From Actinomycetota bacterium (GTDB lineage: Bacteria > Actinomycetota > Acidimicrobiia > Acidimicrobiales > Ilumatobacteraceae), in the NCBI GenBank assembly GCA_009705435.1, contig WLTJ01000124.1, positions 1-5,649 on the forward strand: a DNA stretch of 5,649 bases, read 5' to 3'. The translations under genes were made by a program, and so were the position numbers. The notes beneath the pieces were generated by a model, which had not been told where the DNA came from, did not search any database, and saw nothing but the letters and a program-made list of their open reading frames with translations. Below, piece after piece: positions 1-5,649 of the stretch. Numbering within the stretch: position 1 is the stretch's first letter; each line of letters begins with the position of its first letter.

Positions 1-410
1 AACTTGCCGCTGGCATTCACAGGTGAACCATGCGTCAAGTGACCACCATGATCAAGGCTGAGTCCAAGAACTGTGTCACCAGGATTCAACAACGCTTGAT
101 ACACACACATGTTGGCGTTAGCCCCCGAGTGCGGCTGCACATTGGCATGTTCTGCGCCAAATAAAGCTTTCACGCGCTCAATAGCCAGCGCCTCAATGGA
201 GTCCACGATCTGGTTTCCACCGTAATAACGCTTGCCCGGATATCCCTCGCTGTACTTATTCGTCAACACACTGCCCACCGCGCGCATCACTGCCGGCGAA
301 GTGAAGTTCTCGCTCGCAATGAGTTGCAAGCCAGTGATCTGACGATCAAACTCGTCGTTGATGAGGGCTTCAACCTCAAGGTCAGGATCGGTATCAGATG
401 GGAAAGGCAT
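1..410 (-). CDS. glyA: Serine hydroxymethyltransferase, N-terminal part (runs off left edge)
   Basis: PLP-dependent cytosolic enzyme that interconverts serine plus tetrahydrofolate and glycine plus 5,10-methylene-tetrahydrofolate, the main source of one-carbon units. I read 136 codons from the ATG at 410; the remaining roughly two thirds, including the PLP lysine, lie outside the window. Visible family hallmarks are LIASEN (residues 30-35), NKYSEGYPGKRYYGG (51-65, with the conserved Glu55 and Tyr63), ANVQPHSGANAN (89-100) and HGGHLTHGSPVN (121-132), which contains the His that stacks on the PLP ring in this family. The protein starts with MPFPSD, and the ATG is preceded by a purine-rich GAGAG (420-416) with 5 nt spacing, which supports this start. 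It lies 40 bp downstream of rpiB on the same strand, so the two are probably one operon. No frameshift is seen. Identification is very secure. Confidence 0.97.
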   Translation of the reverse strand, partial: MPFPSDTDPDLEVEALINDEFDRQITGLQLIASENFTSPAVMRAVGSVLTNKYSEGYPGKRYYGGNQIVDSIEALAIERVKALFGAEHANVQPHSGANANMCVYQALLNPGDTVLGLSLDHGGHLTHGSPVNASGK

Positions 411-415
411 CAGTT

Positions 416-420
416 CTCTC
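416..420 (-). promoter_or_regulatory. Weak Shine-Dalgarno for glyA
   Basis: On the minus strand the sequence reads GAGAGAACTG directly before the ATG at 410, giving GAGAG with 5 nt spacing. It is a partial match to AGGAGG. Together with the 40-bp gap after rpiB (411-450), which has no convincing hairpin plus T-tract, it suggests glyA is translated from an rpiB-glyA message using its own ribosome site. Confidence 0.5.
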
Positions 421-450
421 GTTGTTCAGTGATGGATGTGGAAAAGAGTT

Positions 451-918
451 TTAGAAATCGTTTTCAAGTTCACTCAACATTGCCACTCGGCGAGCGTGAC
501 GACCGCCTTCAAAGGCGGTGTTTATGAACGATGTGACAATTTCCTCAGCCAAGCCGATACCCACCACACGAGCACCGATTGACAGGACATTGGCATCGTT
601 GTGTTGACGGGCCATGCGAGCCGTGTACAAGTCATTACATAATGCGGCACGAACTCCACGAACTTTGTTGGCAGCCAACTGCTCGCCTTGACCGCTTCCG
701 CCCATGACGATGCCAAAATCTGCGTGCCCATCGCGGACCGTGCGACCGACACCGGCACAGATCGGTGGGTAATCGCAACTCTCCGTTGAGTGCGTGCCCT
801 GATCGTCGACGGTGTGCCCGGCGGCCACGAGGAATGCAACTAAGTGTTGCTTGAGGTCGTAGCCAGCATGATCCGACCCAATGGCGATGCGCAAGGACTT
901 TCCAGACATAAGAGTCAT
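451..918 (-). CDS. rpiB: Ribose-5-phosphate isomerase B (RpiB/LacA family)
   Basis: Cytosolic isomerase that interconverts ribulose-5-phosphate and ribose-5-phosphate in the non-oxidative pentose phosphate pathway, supplying PRPP and nucleotide synthesis. Counted from the in-frame ATG at 909 (152 aa), it shows GSDHAG (11-16, substrate-binding Asp-His), GIVMGGSGQGEQLAANK (66-82), ARQHNDANVLSIGAR (100-114) and the phosphate-binding RHARRV (137-142). The position that is a catalytic Cys in E. coli RpiB lies in GGSG here, and Glu76 follows in GEQ. This is the arrangement of Mycobacterium tuberculosis RpiB, where a Glu acts as the base. Length is normal for the family. Two starts are plausible: ATG at 918 (155 aa, MTLMSGK) or ATG at 909 (MSGK). 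Neither has a Shine-Dalgarno site. I chose 918 because a TATCTA box ends 8 nt before it, which fits a leaderless start. Any longer version extending to 990 would overlap the divergent gene and is unlikely. glyA follows on the same strand. Confidence 0.95.
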   Translation of the reverse strand: MTLMSGKSLRIAIGSDHAGYDLKQHLVAFLVAAGHTVDDQGTHSTESCDYPPICAGVGRTVRDGHADFGIVMGGSGQGEQLAANKVRGVRAALCNDLYTARMARQHNDANVLSIGARVVGIGLAEEIVTSFINTAFEGGRHARRVAMLSELENDF

Positions 919-939
919 CTTAGGTTTAGATAGGTTGCA
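919..939. promoter_or_regulatory. Compact divergent promoter region, putative shared -10 box
   Basis: The 21 bp between the divergent starts at 918 and 940 contain TAGATA (927-932). Read on the plus strand it ends 7 nt before the ATG at 940; its complement TATCTA ends 8 nt before the ATG at 918 on the minus strand. That spacing would place the transcription start at or next to each A of ATG. Neither gene has a recognisable Shine-Dalgarno site, which fits leaderless mRNAs, a common form in actinobacteria. TAGGTT also occurs twice, at 921-926 and 931-936, exactly 10 bp apart. No good -35 box was found for either direction. The promoter call is inference from spacing. Confidence 0.45.
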
Positions 940-2430
940 ATGATGAGTTTGGACCCCCGTACCCCGGTGATCGTTGGCGTAGGTCAGCAATTACAACGAA
1001 TTGACAATCCTCTTGAGGCCCTCACCCCCGTCGCGTTTATCGCCAACGCCATCCGTGAGGCCAGCAAGGACGCTGGGTTATCGGCAGTTCCCAACGTGGA
1101 CTCGCTGCGCGTCATCAGTTTCTTGTCCTGGCGTTATCGCGACCCAGCACGCTTTATCGCTGCAGAACTCGGCATCACCACCGCCGAAACTGTGGCCTCA
1201 TCCATGGGTGGAAACAGCACCCAGTCAATGGTCAACGCCACAGCCCTGGATATTCAGTCGGGCACCTGCGACATTGTCATCCTGTGTGGCGGTGAGACTT
1301 CTCGCACCCGCAAGCGCGCCCGCGCCGCCGACATTGAATTGCCGTGGCCGATCGTTGATGAGGACGTCAAGCCAGATCGAATCATGGGTGAAGAGTTGGT
1401 GATGAATCACGAGTACGAGTTATCGCGGCGAATCGTGGCTCCTATTCAGATCTATCCAATTTTTGAGTCTGCAATACGCGCTCAGTCGGGACGCACCTTT
1501 GACGAGCACAACCAACACCTCGGAAAGCTATGGTCGAACTTCAGCAAAGTTGCCGAACAAAACCCGTATGCATGGATTCGCAAATCTCTCACTCCCCAAG
1601 AAGTAATTACAACTGGTCCACACAACCGCATGATCGGCGCGCCTTACACCAAAGTGATGAACTCAAATAACGATGTTGATCAATCAGCAGCGATCATTAT
1701 GTGTTCAGTCGCCACTGCACAACGTTTGGGAATCTCTCGCGACAAGTGGGTCTTCCCCATTGCTGGAACAGATTGTCACGAACATAAATATGTGTCTGAG
1801 CGCGACACCTTTGCCGATACTCCTGCGATCAAACTTGGTGGCAAAATAGTTCTTGATTTAGCTGAGGCATCAATCAAAGACATCGACATCATCGATTTGT
1901 ATTCGTGTTTCCCCTCGGCAGTTCAACTCGGTGCCGCTTCACTCGGATTGTCCACAGATCAACAACTGACGCGCACTGGTGGTTTGTCATTCGCTGGCGG
2001 ACCATGGAATAACTATGTGATGCACGCCATCGCAACTGTGGTCGGAGAACTTCGCTCTCGCCCCGGTGAAAAGGGTTTGATTTGGGCCAACGGTGGATAC
2101 ACCACGAAACATGCTTTCGGCGTGTACTCCACGAACCCACCCACCAGCGGTTTCAAACACGCCTATCCGCAAGATCAAGTTGACTCGTTGCCACGCCGCA
2201 CAGTGGTCGATGTTGGAAGATCACAAGGACCCGTCACTATTGAGGCCTACACGGTGATGCATGGCCGCGAAGGTAATCCAGAGCGCACTATTGCTGCCTG
2301 CTTGTTACCAGGAGGAGAACGCGCCTGGGGAATCAGCGACGACAGTGACGTGACGACAGCGATGTGTACTGGCGAATGGGTTGGTCGAGCAGCCAAACTT
2401 GACGGCAGTGGAACATTGCTTGTGTCGTAG
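940..2430 (+). CDS. Thiolase-like protein type 1 (acetyl-CoA acetyltransferase-like) with additional C-terminal domain
   Basis: A 496-aa member of the thiolase superfamily, usually annotated as acetyl-CoA acetyltransferase. The start reads DPRTPVIVGVGQ (5-16), the usual thiolase beginning. The N-terminal half has SSMGGNSTQSMVN (87-99), where classical thiolases carry the nucleophilic Cys, followed by CDIVILCGGE (110-119). The C-terminal half has DIDIIDLYSCFPSAVQLG (314-331), GGLSFAGGPWNNYVMHAIA (347-365, in place of the His-containing NxHGG-type loop) and NGGYTTKHAFGVYS (384-397, in place of the second catalytic Cys motif). About 100 residues beyond this (roughly 400-496) resemble the extra C-terminal domain of mycobacterial-type thiolase-like proteins (TLP1). 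Missing thiolase cysteines make classical thiolysis or condensation doubtful; acyl-CoA binding is plausible but the true reaction is unknown. ATGs at 940 and 943 are both possible starts (MMSLD); 940 fits leaderless initiation. It is first in the plus-strand unit, 9 bp before the nucleoside hydrolase. Confidence 0.9.
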   Translation: MMSLDPRTPVIVGVGQQLQRIDNPLEALTPVAFIANAIREASKDAGLSAVPNVDSLRVISFLSWRYRDPARFIAAELGITTAETVASSMGGNSTQSMVNATALDIQSGTCDIVILCGGETSRTRKRARAADIELPWPIVDEDVKPDRIMGEELVMNHEYELSRRIVAPIQIYPIFESAIRAQSGRTFDEHNQHLGKLWSNFSKVAEQNPYAWIRKSLTPQEVITTGPHNRMIGAPYTKVMNSNNDVDQSAAIIMCSVATAQRLGISRDKWVFPIAGTDCHEHKYVSERDTFADTPAIKLGGKIVLDLAEASIKDIDIIDLYSCFPSAVQLGAASLGLSTDQQLTRTGGLSFAGGPWNNYVMHAIATVVGELRSRPGEKGLIWANGGYTTKHAFGVYSTNPPTSGFKHAYPQDQVDSLPRRTVVDVGRSQGPVTIEAYTVMHGREGNPERTIAACLLPGGERAWGISDDSDVTTAMCTGEWVGRAAKLDGSGTLLVS

Positions 2431-2432
2431 GA
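2429..2432 (+). promoter_or_regulatory. Shine-Dalgarno for nucleoside hydrolase, overlapping upstream stop codon
   Basis: The TAG stop of the thiolase-like gene (2428-2430) is part of TAGGAT. This gives an AGGA core with 7 nt before the ATG at 2440. The overlap of stop codon and ribosome site suggests translation of the two genes is coupled on one message. Confidence 0.55.
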
Positions 2433-2439
2433 TCAACAC

Positions 2440-3375
2440 ATGCCTGAAACAATTCCATCAATCATTTTAGATTGCGATCCTGGTCATGACGACGCGCTAG
2501 CAATCGTGGTCGCTGCGCGTCATACGAATCTCCTTGGTATCACCACAGTTTCAGGCAACGCACCTATTGAATCCACGACGTATAACGCATTGGTAATGAA
2601 AGACTTATTAGGTCTCGATGTGCCCGTACATAGAGGCGCGATGTGCCCTCTTGTTGCCGAACCACAATATGCAACGTATGTTCACGGCGAAAGTGGTTTA
2701 GATGGCACAGATTTACCAGCGCCGACAAGCACGATTGATAGTGAAAATGCAGTTGAGTACATCATTGACACTTGTCGTGCCACCGAAGGTATCTGGCTTG
2801 TGCCGACTGGTCCATTGACAAATATCGCCATGGTGCTGCGCCTAGCCCCCGATGTAGGTCATCGCATAGCTGGCATCTCGTTAATGGGTGGCGGAACATT
2901 CGGCAACCGCACCACATCAGCAGAGTTCAATATCTGGGTTGATCCTGAAGCCGCTGACATCGTGTACAAATACGGCGGTCCGTTGATCATGGCTGGCCTT
3001 CATGTGACTCATCAGTTCCGTGCCACACAACCTCGTATCGATGCCGTCAAAGCAATGCCCGGCCAACTCGCCAGTGTGCTCGGTGACTTGATGCAGTTCT
3101 TTACCAATATGTATATGAGTCGACATCACGGCATGGATGGCGGAGCAGTTCACGACCCGTTGGCAATTTTGGTTCTGACTCACCCACATCTATTCACTCG
3201 CAAAAACGCACACGTCGTGATTGAGTTAACGGGTACTCACACTCGAGGTATGACAGTGATTGACGAACGAGATCTGCGCGAGGTCAAAGATGGCAATTGT
3301 GATGTGCTGATGACCGTCAATGCCCAAGAAGCCTTTGATGTCATGACCGAGGCCATCAAATATTTCAGCCACTAG
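2440..3375 (+). CDS. Inosine-uridine preferring nucleoside hydrolase family protein
   Basis: A 311-aa enzyme of the IUNH family, which hydrolyses the N-glycosidic bond of nucleosides to free base plus ribose in the cytosol. The Ca2+/ribose-binding signature DCDPGHDDALAI lies at residues 11-22, with Asp13, Asp17 and Asp18 matching the metal-binding aspartates. TTVSGN (35-40), HGESGLDG (82-89, His82), VPTGPLTNIA (121-130), LMGGG (148-152), AEFNIWVDPEAA (161-172, Glu162 and Asn164 ribose contacts) and VHDPLAI (237-243, His238 and Asp239) complete the active site. His before the last Asp, together with His82, resembles purine/pyrimidine nucleoside hydrolases of the non-specific (group I) kind, but substrate cannot be fixed from sequence. 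The length is typical and all key residues are present, so it should be active. The start is supported by an AGGA ribosome site 7 nt upstream. It sits 9 bp after the thiolase-like gene and 58 bp before the dehydrogenase. Released ribose could feed the pentose pathway enzyme encoded by the divergent rpiB. Confidence 0.95.
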   Translation: MPETIPSIILDCDPGHDDALAIVVAARHTNLLGITTVSGNAPIESTTYNALVMKDLLGLDVPVHRGAMCPLVAEPQYATYVHGESGLDGTDLPAPTSTIDSENAVEYIIDTCRATEGIWLVPTGPLTNIAMVLRLAPDVGHRIAGISLMGGGTFGNRTTSAEFNIWVDPEAADIVYKYGGPLIMAGLHVTHQFRATQPRIDAVKAMPGQLASVLGDLMQFFTNMYMSRHHGMDGGAVHDPLAILVLTHPHLFTRKNAHVVIELTGTHTRGMTVIDERDLREVKDGNCDVLMTVNAQEAFDVMTEAIKYFSH

Positions 3376-3433
3376 AACTTATTGCCCGCGGAGCGTTGAC
3401 GGACAAGTGTCCTAGATGACCTAAAGTCGCAGT
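3376..3433 (+). promoter_or_regulatory. Putative internal promoter and 12-bp inverted repeat before the dehydrogenase
   Basis: The longest gap in the plus-strand unit (58 bp). It contains TTGACG (3396-3401), a good -35 match; a palindrome GGACA-AG-TGTCC (3401-3412); and TAAAGT (3422-3427), a possible TAnnnT -10 box ending 6 nt before the ATG at 3434, again fitting a leaderless start. The -35 to -10 spacing is 20 bp, longer than ideal. The palindrome lies between the two boxes, where a repressor could block transcription. There is no T-tract after the palindrome, so it is unlikely to be an intrinsic terminator. No Shine-Dalgarno site precedes 3434. Promoter and operator roles are inferred. Confidence 0.4.
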
Positions 3434-4477
3434 ATGCGTGCTGCCGTAATGCGAGATTGGTCCCTGCGAGTTGATGACATCGCCGAACCCGTTGCGGGGG
3501 CCGGTCAAGTCCTCACCCAAGTTTTAGCCTGCGGTATTTGTGGAAGCGATTTACACATGCTCGTGCACGGCGAAGAAAGTCGGCGACTATCGGCCGAGAT
3601 GTCAGCAGATCAACCGCCGAGTGCTCTCAGTCCGATCATGTTTGAGCCACACATTGACACCGTCATGGGTCACGAATTCTGTTGCGAAGTTCTTGATCTG
3701 GGTCCCGGCGTCTCTAATCTCAAACAGGGCGACATCATCGTGAGTTTTCCGGTCACCTTTGACGAACAAGGTGTGCACGGTGTCGGCTTCAGCAATAAAT
3801 ATCCGGGTGGATATTCACAGCGACTCGTTGTCAACGAAATGATGAGCATCAAAGTTCCCAACGGATTATTACCCGAACTTGCGGCGCTCACCGAGCCCTT
3901 AGCCGTTGGCGTACATGCAGTGGAGAAGAGTCGCATTGCTCAAGGCGATGCTGCTTTGATCATCGGGCTTGGACCAGTCGGCTTGGCCTGCATTGCCGAA
4001 CTCAAGATGCGTGGTATCGGTCCGATCATTGGTGCCGATTTCTCACCACGTCGTCGAGCTTTAGCGGAGCACTTGGGCGCCGACGTTGTTGTTGATCCGC
4101 GTGAGGTTCCAGGTATTGAGGCATGGCGTAAAATTGATGGGCAAAAGCCATTAGTAGTTTTTGAGGCAGTGGGCGTTCCTGGGATGATCGAACAAACAAT
4201 GCGTATGGCTCCCAAGGATGCGCGCATTTTGATTGTTGGTGCCTGCATGCAAGAAGACCGCATTCACCCCATGCTGGGTATCGGTAAAGAACTCTCACTG
4301 CAGTTTGTCCTCGGCTACTCCCCCGCTGAATTCGGCAGTGCACTGAGCGCCATCGCCGAAGGCAAGGTTGATCTCTCACCCTTGATTACTGGTCGCGTCA
4401 GTATCGACGATGTCCCGCAAGCATTTAAAGATCTCGGGAACCCCGAGGAGCACGCGAAAATTCTCGTCACGCCATGA
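3434..4477 (+). CDS. Zinc-dependent medium-chain alcohol dehydrogenase (MDR family)
   Basis: A 347-aa cytosolic oxidoreductase, expected to oxidise an alcohol or reduce a carbonyl with a nicotinamide cofactor. The N-terminal GroES-like domain has ACGICGSDLHM (32-42, catalytic zinc Cys36) and MGHEFCCEVLDLGPGV (78-93, zinc ligand His80 and Glu81); TEPLAVGVHAV (153-163) supplies a Glu at the usual third-ligand position, as in sorbitol and threonine dehydrogenase-like enzymes. The Rossmann fold shows GLGPVG (178-183), and IIGADFSPRRR (198-208) has an Asp at the end of strand 2, favouring NAD(H), although the following arginines leave NADP(H) open. The four-Cys structural zinc lobe is absent between residues 95 and 125. 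About 30 residues (46-76) separate the first ligand region from GHE, longer than in many relatives. Start MRAAV is typical; an alternative Met lies five codons in. Its TGA stop overlaps the ATG of the next gene by 4 bp. Substrate cannot be assigned. Confidence 0.93.
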   Translation: MRAAVMRDWSLRVDDIAEPVAGAGQVLTQVLACGICGSDLHMLVHGEESRRLSAEMSADQPPSALSPIMFEPHIDTVMGHEFCCEVLDLGPGVSNLKQGDIIVSFPVTFDEQGVHGVGFSNKYPGGYSQRLVVNEMMSIKVPNGLLPELAALTEPLAVGVHAVEKSRIAQGDAALIIGLGPVGLACIAELKMRGIGPIIGADFSPRRRALAEHLGADVVVDPREVPGIEAWRKIDGQKPLVVFEAVGVPGMIEQTMRMAPKDARILIVGACMQEDRIHPMLGIGKELSLQFVLGYSPAEFGSALSAIAEGKVDLSPLITGRVSIDDVPQAFKDLGNPEEHAKILVTP

Positions 4478-5649
4478 ACACGACAGCAAGCACCGATACA
4501 TATCCCCGTCAGTATTCGCGCACCCAACGATTATCGCTTGGCGAACCGCGAAACATCACCATTTCACCCGACGGTCAGAGCGTTCTTTTCCTCCGCAGTC
4601 GTTCGGGCAGTGATCCAGTCAATTGCCTCTGGCACCTTGATGTTGAAAGCAAAAAAGAAACGCTCATTGCAGATCCGCTGATCATGATCGCTGGCTCTGA
4701 TGATCAAGACTTGCCACCTGCCGAAAAAGCCCGACGTGAAAGATTGCGTGAAGGAGCCGGTGGCATCACCGCATATTCAACGGACGCCCAGGCCCAACGA
4801 TTTACTTGTTCCTTAGGTGGCCGACTTTTCATTGGTGAAACGAGCGGCCCGCTGACACGCGAAATCACCACCACATCTTTAGTTTTTGATCCTCGCCTCT
4901 CGCCCGATGGCTCAATGATCGGTTTCGTTTCCGCAGCAAGTCTTCATGTCATCACTGCACAAGGGCAAACGCAGTTGTCAATTGATCCGGCCGATATGGG
5001 CGAGTCAGAAACGGTGACCTGGGGTTCGGCTGACTTCATCGCTGCTGAAGAAATGGGTCGCTATCGCGGATTCTGGTGGTCCCCCGATTCGCAACATCTT
5101 GCGGTCTGTCGTGTCGAAAACTCGCCCGTTCAAACTTGGCACATCGCCGACCCCGCCCATCCTGAACGCACTCCGCAGGTGATGCGGTATCCCGCCGCAG
5201 GAACTGATAACGCTCTCGTGACCTTGGCTGTGTTCTCGCATGATGGCGCAACCCGCACGGACATCACATGGGACAACACGGTGTTTCCATATCTGGCCGA
5301 TGTCACATGGACGAGTCCAACGCGTTTGCTGATCGCCGTTCAAAGTCGCGACCAAAAAGATCTTGTGGTCTACGAAGTCAATGCCTCAAGTGGAGCCATC
5401 AACGAACTCTGCCGTGAACATCACGATCGATGGGTTGATCTCGTCTCTGGCGCACCCACCATGTTGGATGATGAACAGTTGGTGATGGTTCTCGATCGTC
5501 AAGGCAGCAAGCGATTGCTCCTTGATGGCGTAGCGCTCACCCCCGCCTCATTAAATGTTCGCAGTGTCATCTCTGCCGTTGATGCTGACATCATCTTTAT
5601 GGCCAATGAGATAGAACACCCAGAATCAGTTTCTGCGTGGCGCTGGAAT
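4474..5649 (+). CDS. S9 family peptidase, DPP-IV-like beta-propeller part (runs off right edge)
   Basis: An open frame of 392 codons without a stop up to the window end. It matches the N-terminal beta-propeller of dipeptidyl-peptidase IV-type S9 serine peptidases, which release dipeptides from oligopeptide N termini. SLGEPRNITISPDG (21-34) and DPRLSPDGSMIGFVS (139-153) are propeller-blade repeats. FIAAEEMGRYRGFWWSPDS (188-206) carries the paired Glu192-Glu193 that in DPP-IV enzymes anchors the substrate amino group, and MRYPAAGTDNALV (237-249) is the conserved segment that follows. LPPAEKARRERLREGAGG (80-97) is a charged insert typical of actinobacterial members. The catalytic Ser, Asp and His lie in the C-terminal hydrolase domain outside the window. 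No signal peptide or membrane segment is seen, so it is predicted to be cytoplasmic and to act on imported or recycled peptides. The ATG overlaps the dehydrogenase stop as ATGA and has no close Shine-Dalgarno site, which suggests translational coupling. Confidence 0.92.
   Translation, partial: MNTTASTDTYPRQYSRTQRLSLGEPRNITISPDGQSVLFLRSRSGSDPVNCLWHLDVESKKETLIADPLIMIAGSDDQDLPPAEKARRERLREGAGGITAYSTDAQAQRFTCSLGGRLFIGETSGPLTREITTTSLVFDPRLSPDGSMIGFVSAASLHVITAQGQTQLSIDPADMGESETVTWGSADFIAAEEMGRYRGFWWSPDSQHLAVCRVENSPVQTWHIADPAHPERTPQVMRYPAAGTDNALVTLAVFSHDGATRTDITWDNTVFPYLADVTWTSPTRLLIAVQSRDQKDLVVYEVNASSGAINELCREHHDRWVDLVSGAPTMLDDEQLVMVLDRQGSKRLLLDGVALTPASLNVRSVISAVDADIIFMANEIEHPESVSAWRWN

Noticed and set aside
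411..450. Possible rpiB terminator in the gap before glyA
   Set aside because: The gap holds T-rich and A-rich runs but no stable GC-rich stem followed by a T-tract, so readthrough into glyA is more likely.
502..519. Strong inverted repeat (ACCGCCT / AGGCGGT with a 4-nt loop) that could be a terminator or attenuator
   Set aside because: It lies inside the rpiB coding sequence, where it encodes TAFEGG, and is not followed by a T-tract on either strand. It is most likely incidental to the codons.
324..527. Plus-strand open frame of 67 codons
   Set aside because: It lies antisense across the start of glyA and the end of rpiB, both well supported, and its translation resembles no family.
910..990. 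Longer N-terminal extension of RpiB from the ATG at 990
   Set aside because: The extra residues match nothing in RpiB, which starts close to the GSDHAG motif, and the extension would overlap the first 51 bp of the divergent thiolase-like gene.
1889..2178. Minus-strand open frames opposite the thiolase-like gene
   Set aside because: Antisense shadows of a well-supported gene, with no recognisable motif or ribosome site.
3940..4379. Overlapping minus-strand open frames opposite the dehydrogenase
   Set aside because: The translations are low in recognisable motifs and the plus-strand frame encodes a clear Rossmann domain, so these are shadows.
5005..5355. Minus-strand open frame of 116 codons
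   Set aside because: It is opposite the most conserved part of the S9 peptidase propeller (EEM...FWWSPD, RYPAAGT) and has no family resemblance.
1..5649. Search for mobile elements, CRISPR-like repeats, tRNA or other RNA genes, phage or defence genes
   Set aside because: Nearly all bases are accounted for by metabolic genes and short gaps; no repeat array, terminal inverted repeats, tRNA-like fold or transposase motif was seen by eye.

Overview
The window is an ordinary, densely coded stretch of an actinobacterial-type chromosome. The base composition looks only moderately GC-rich, in the low 50s percent by eye (not counted). The gene content fits Actinomycetota: a mycobacterial-style ribose-5-phosphate isomerase B with Ser and Glu in place of the catalytic Cys, a type-1 thiolase-like protein with an extra C-terminal domain, and an actinobacterial-style S9 peptidase. 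The moderate GC and several genes without Shine-Dalgarno sites would suit an aquatic member of Acidimicrobiia or a similar lineage, but that placement is a guess.

There are two divergent transcription units. On the minus strand, rpiB (451-918) is followed after 40 bp by the first 136 codons of glyA (1-410), which runs off the left edge. On the plus strand, a thiolase-like protein (940-2430), a nucleoside hydrolase (2440-3375), a zinc-dependent MDR dehydrogenase (3434-4477) and a DPP-IV-like S9 peptidase (4474 to the right edge) lie head to tail with gaps of 9, 58 and -4 bp. The two units are separated by only 21 bp (919-939). That gap contains a hexamer (TAGATA, read as TATCTA on the other strand) placed so that it could act as a -10 box for both directions, giving leaderless or nearly leaderless mRNAs.

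Functionally, the minus-strand pair supplies ribose-5-phosphate and one-carbon units, both needed for nucleotide synthesis. The plus-strand nucleoside hydrolase releases ribose from nucleosides, so ribose could link the two units if a ribokinase exists elsewhere. The thiolase-like protein, dehydrogenase and peptidase have no obvious common pathway, and co-transcription is the only link visible. I saw no RNA gene, insertion sequence, CRISPR array, prophage gene, frameshift or convincing terminator. No clearly new system is present. The points most worth checking are the shared divergent promoter, the missing thiolase cysteines and the palindrome upstream of the dehydrogenase.
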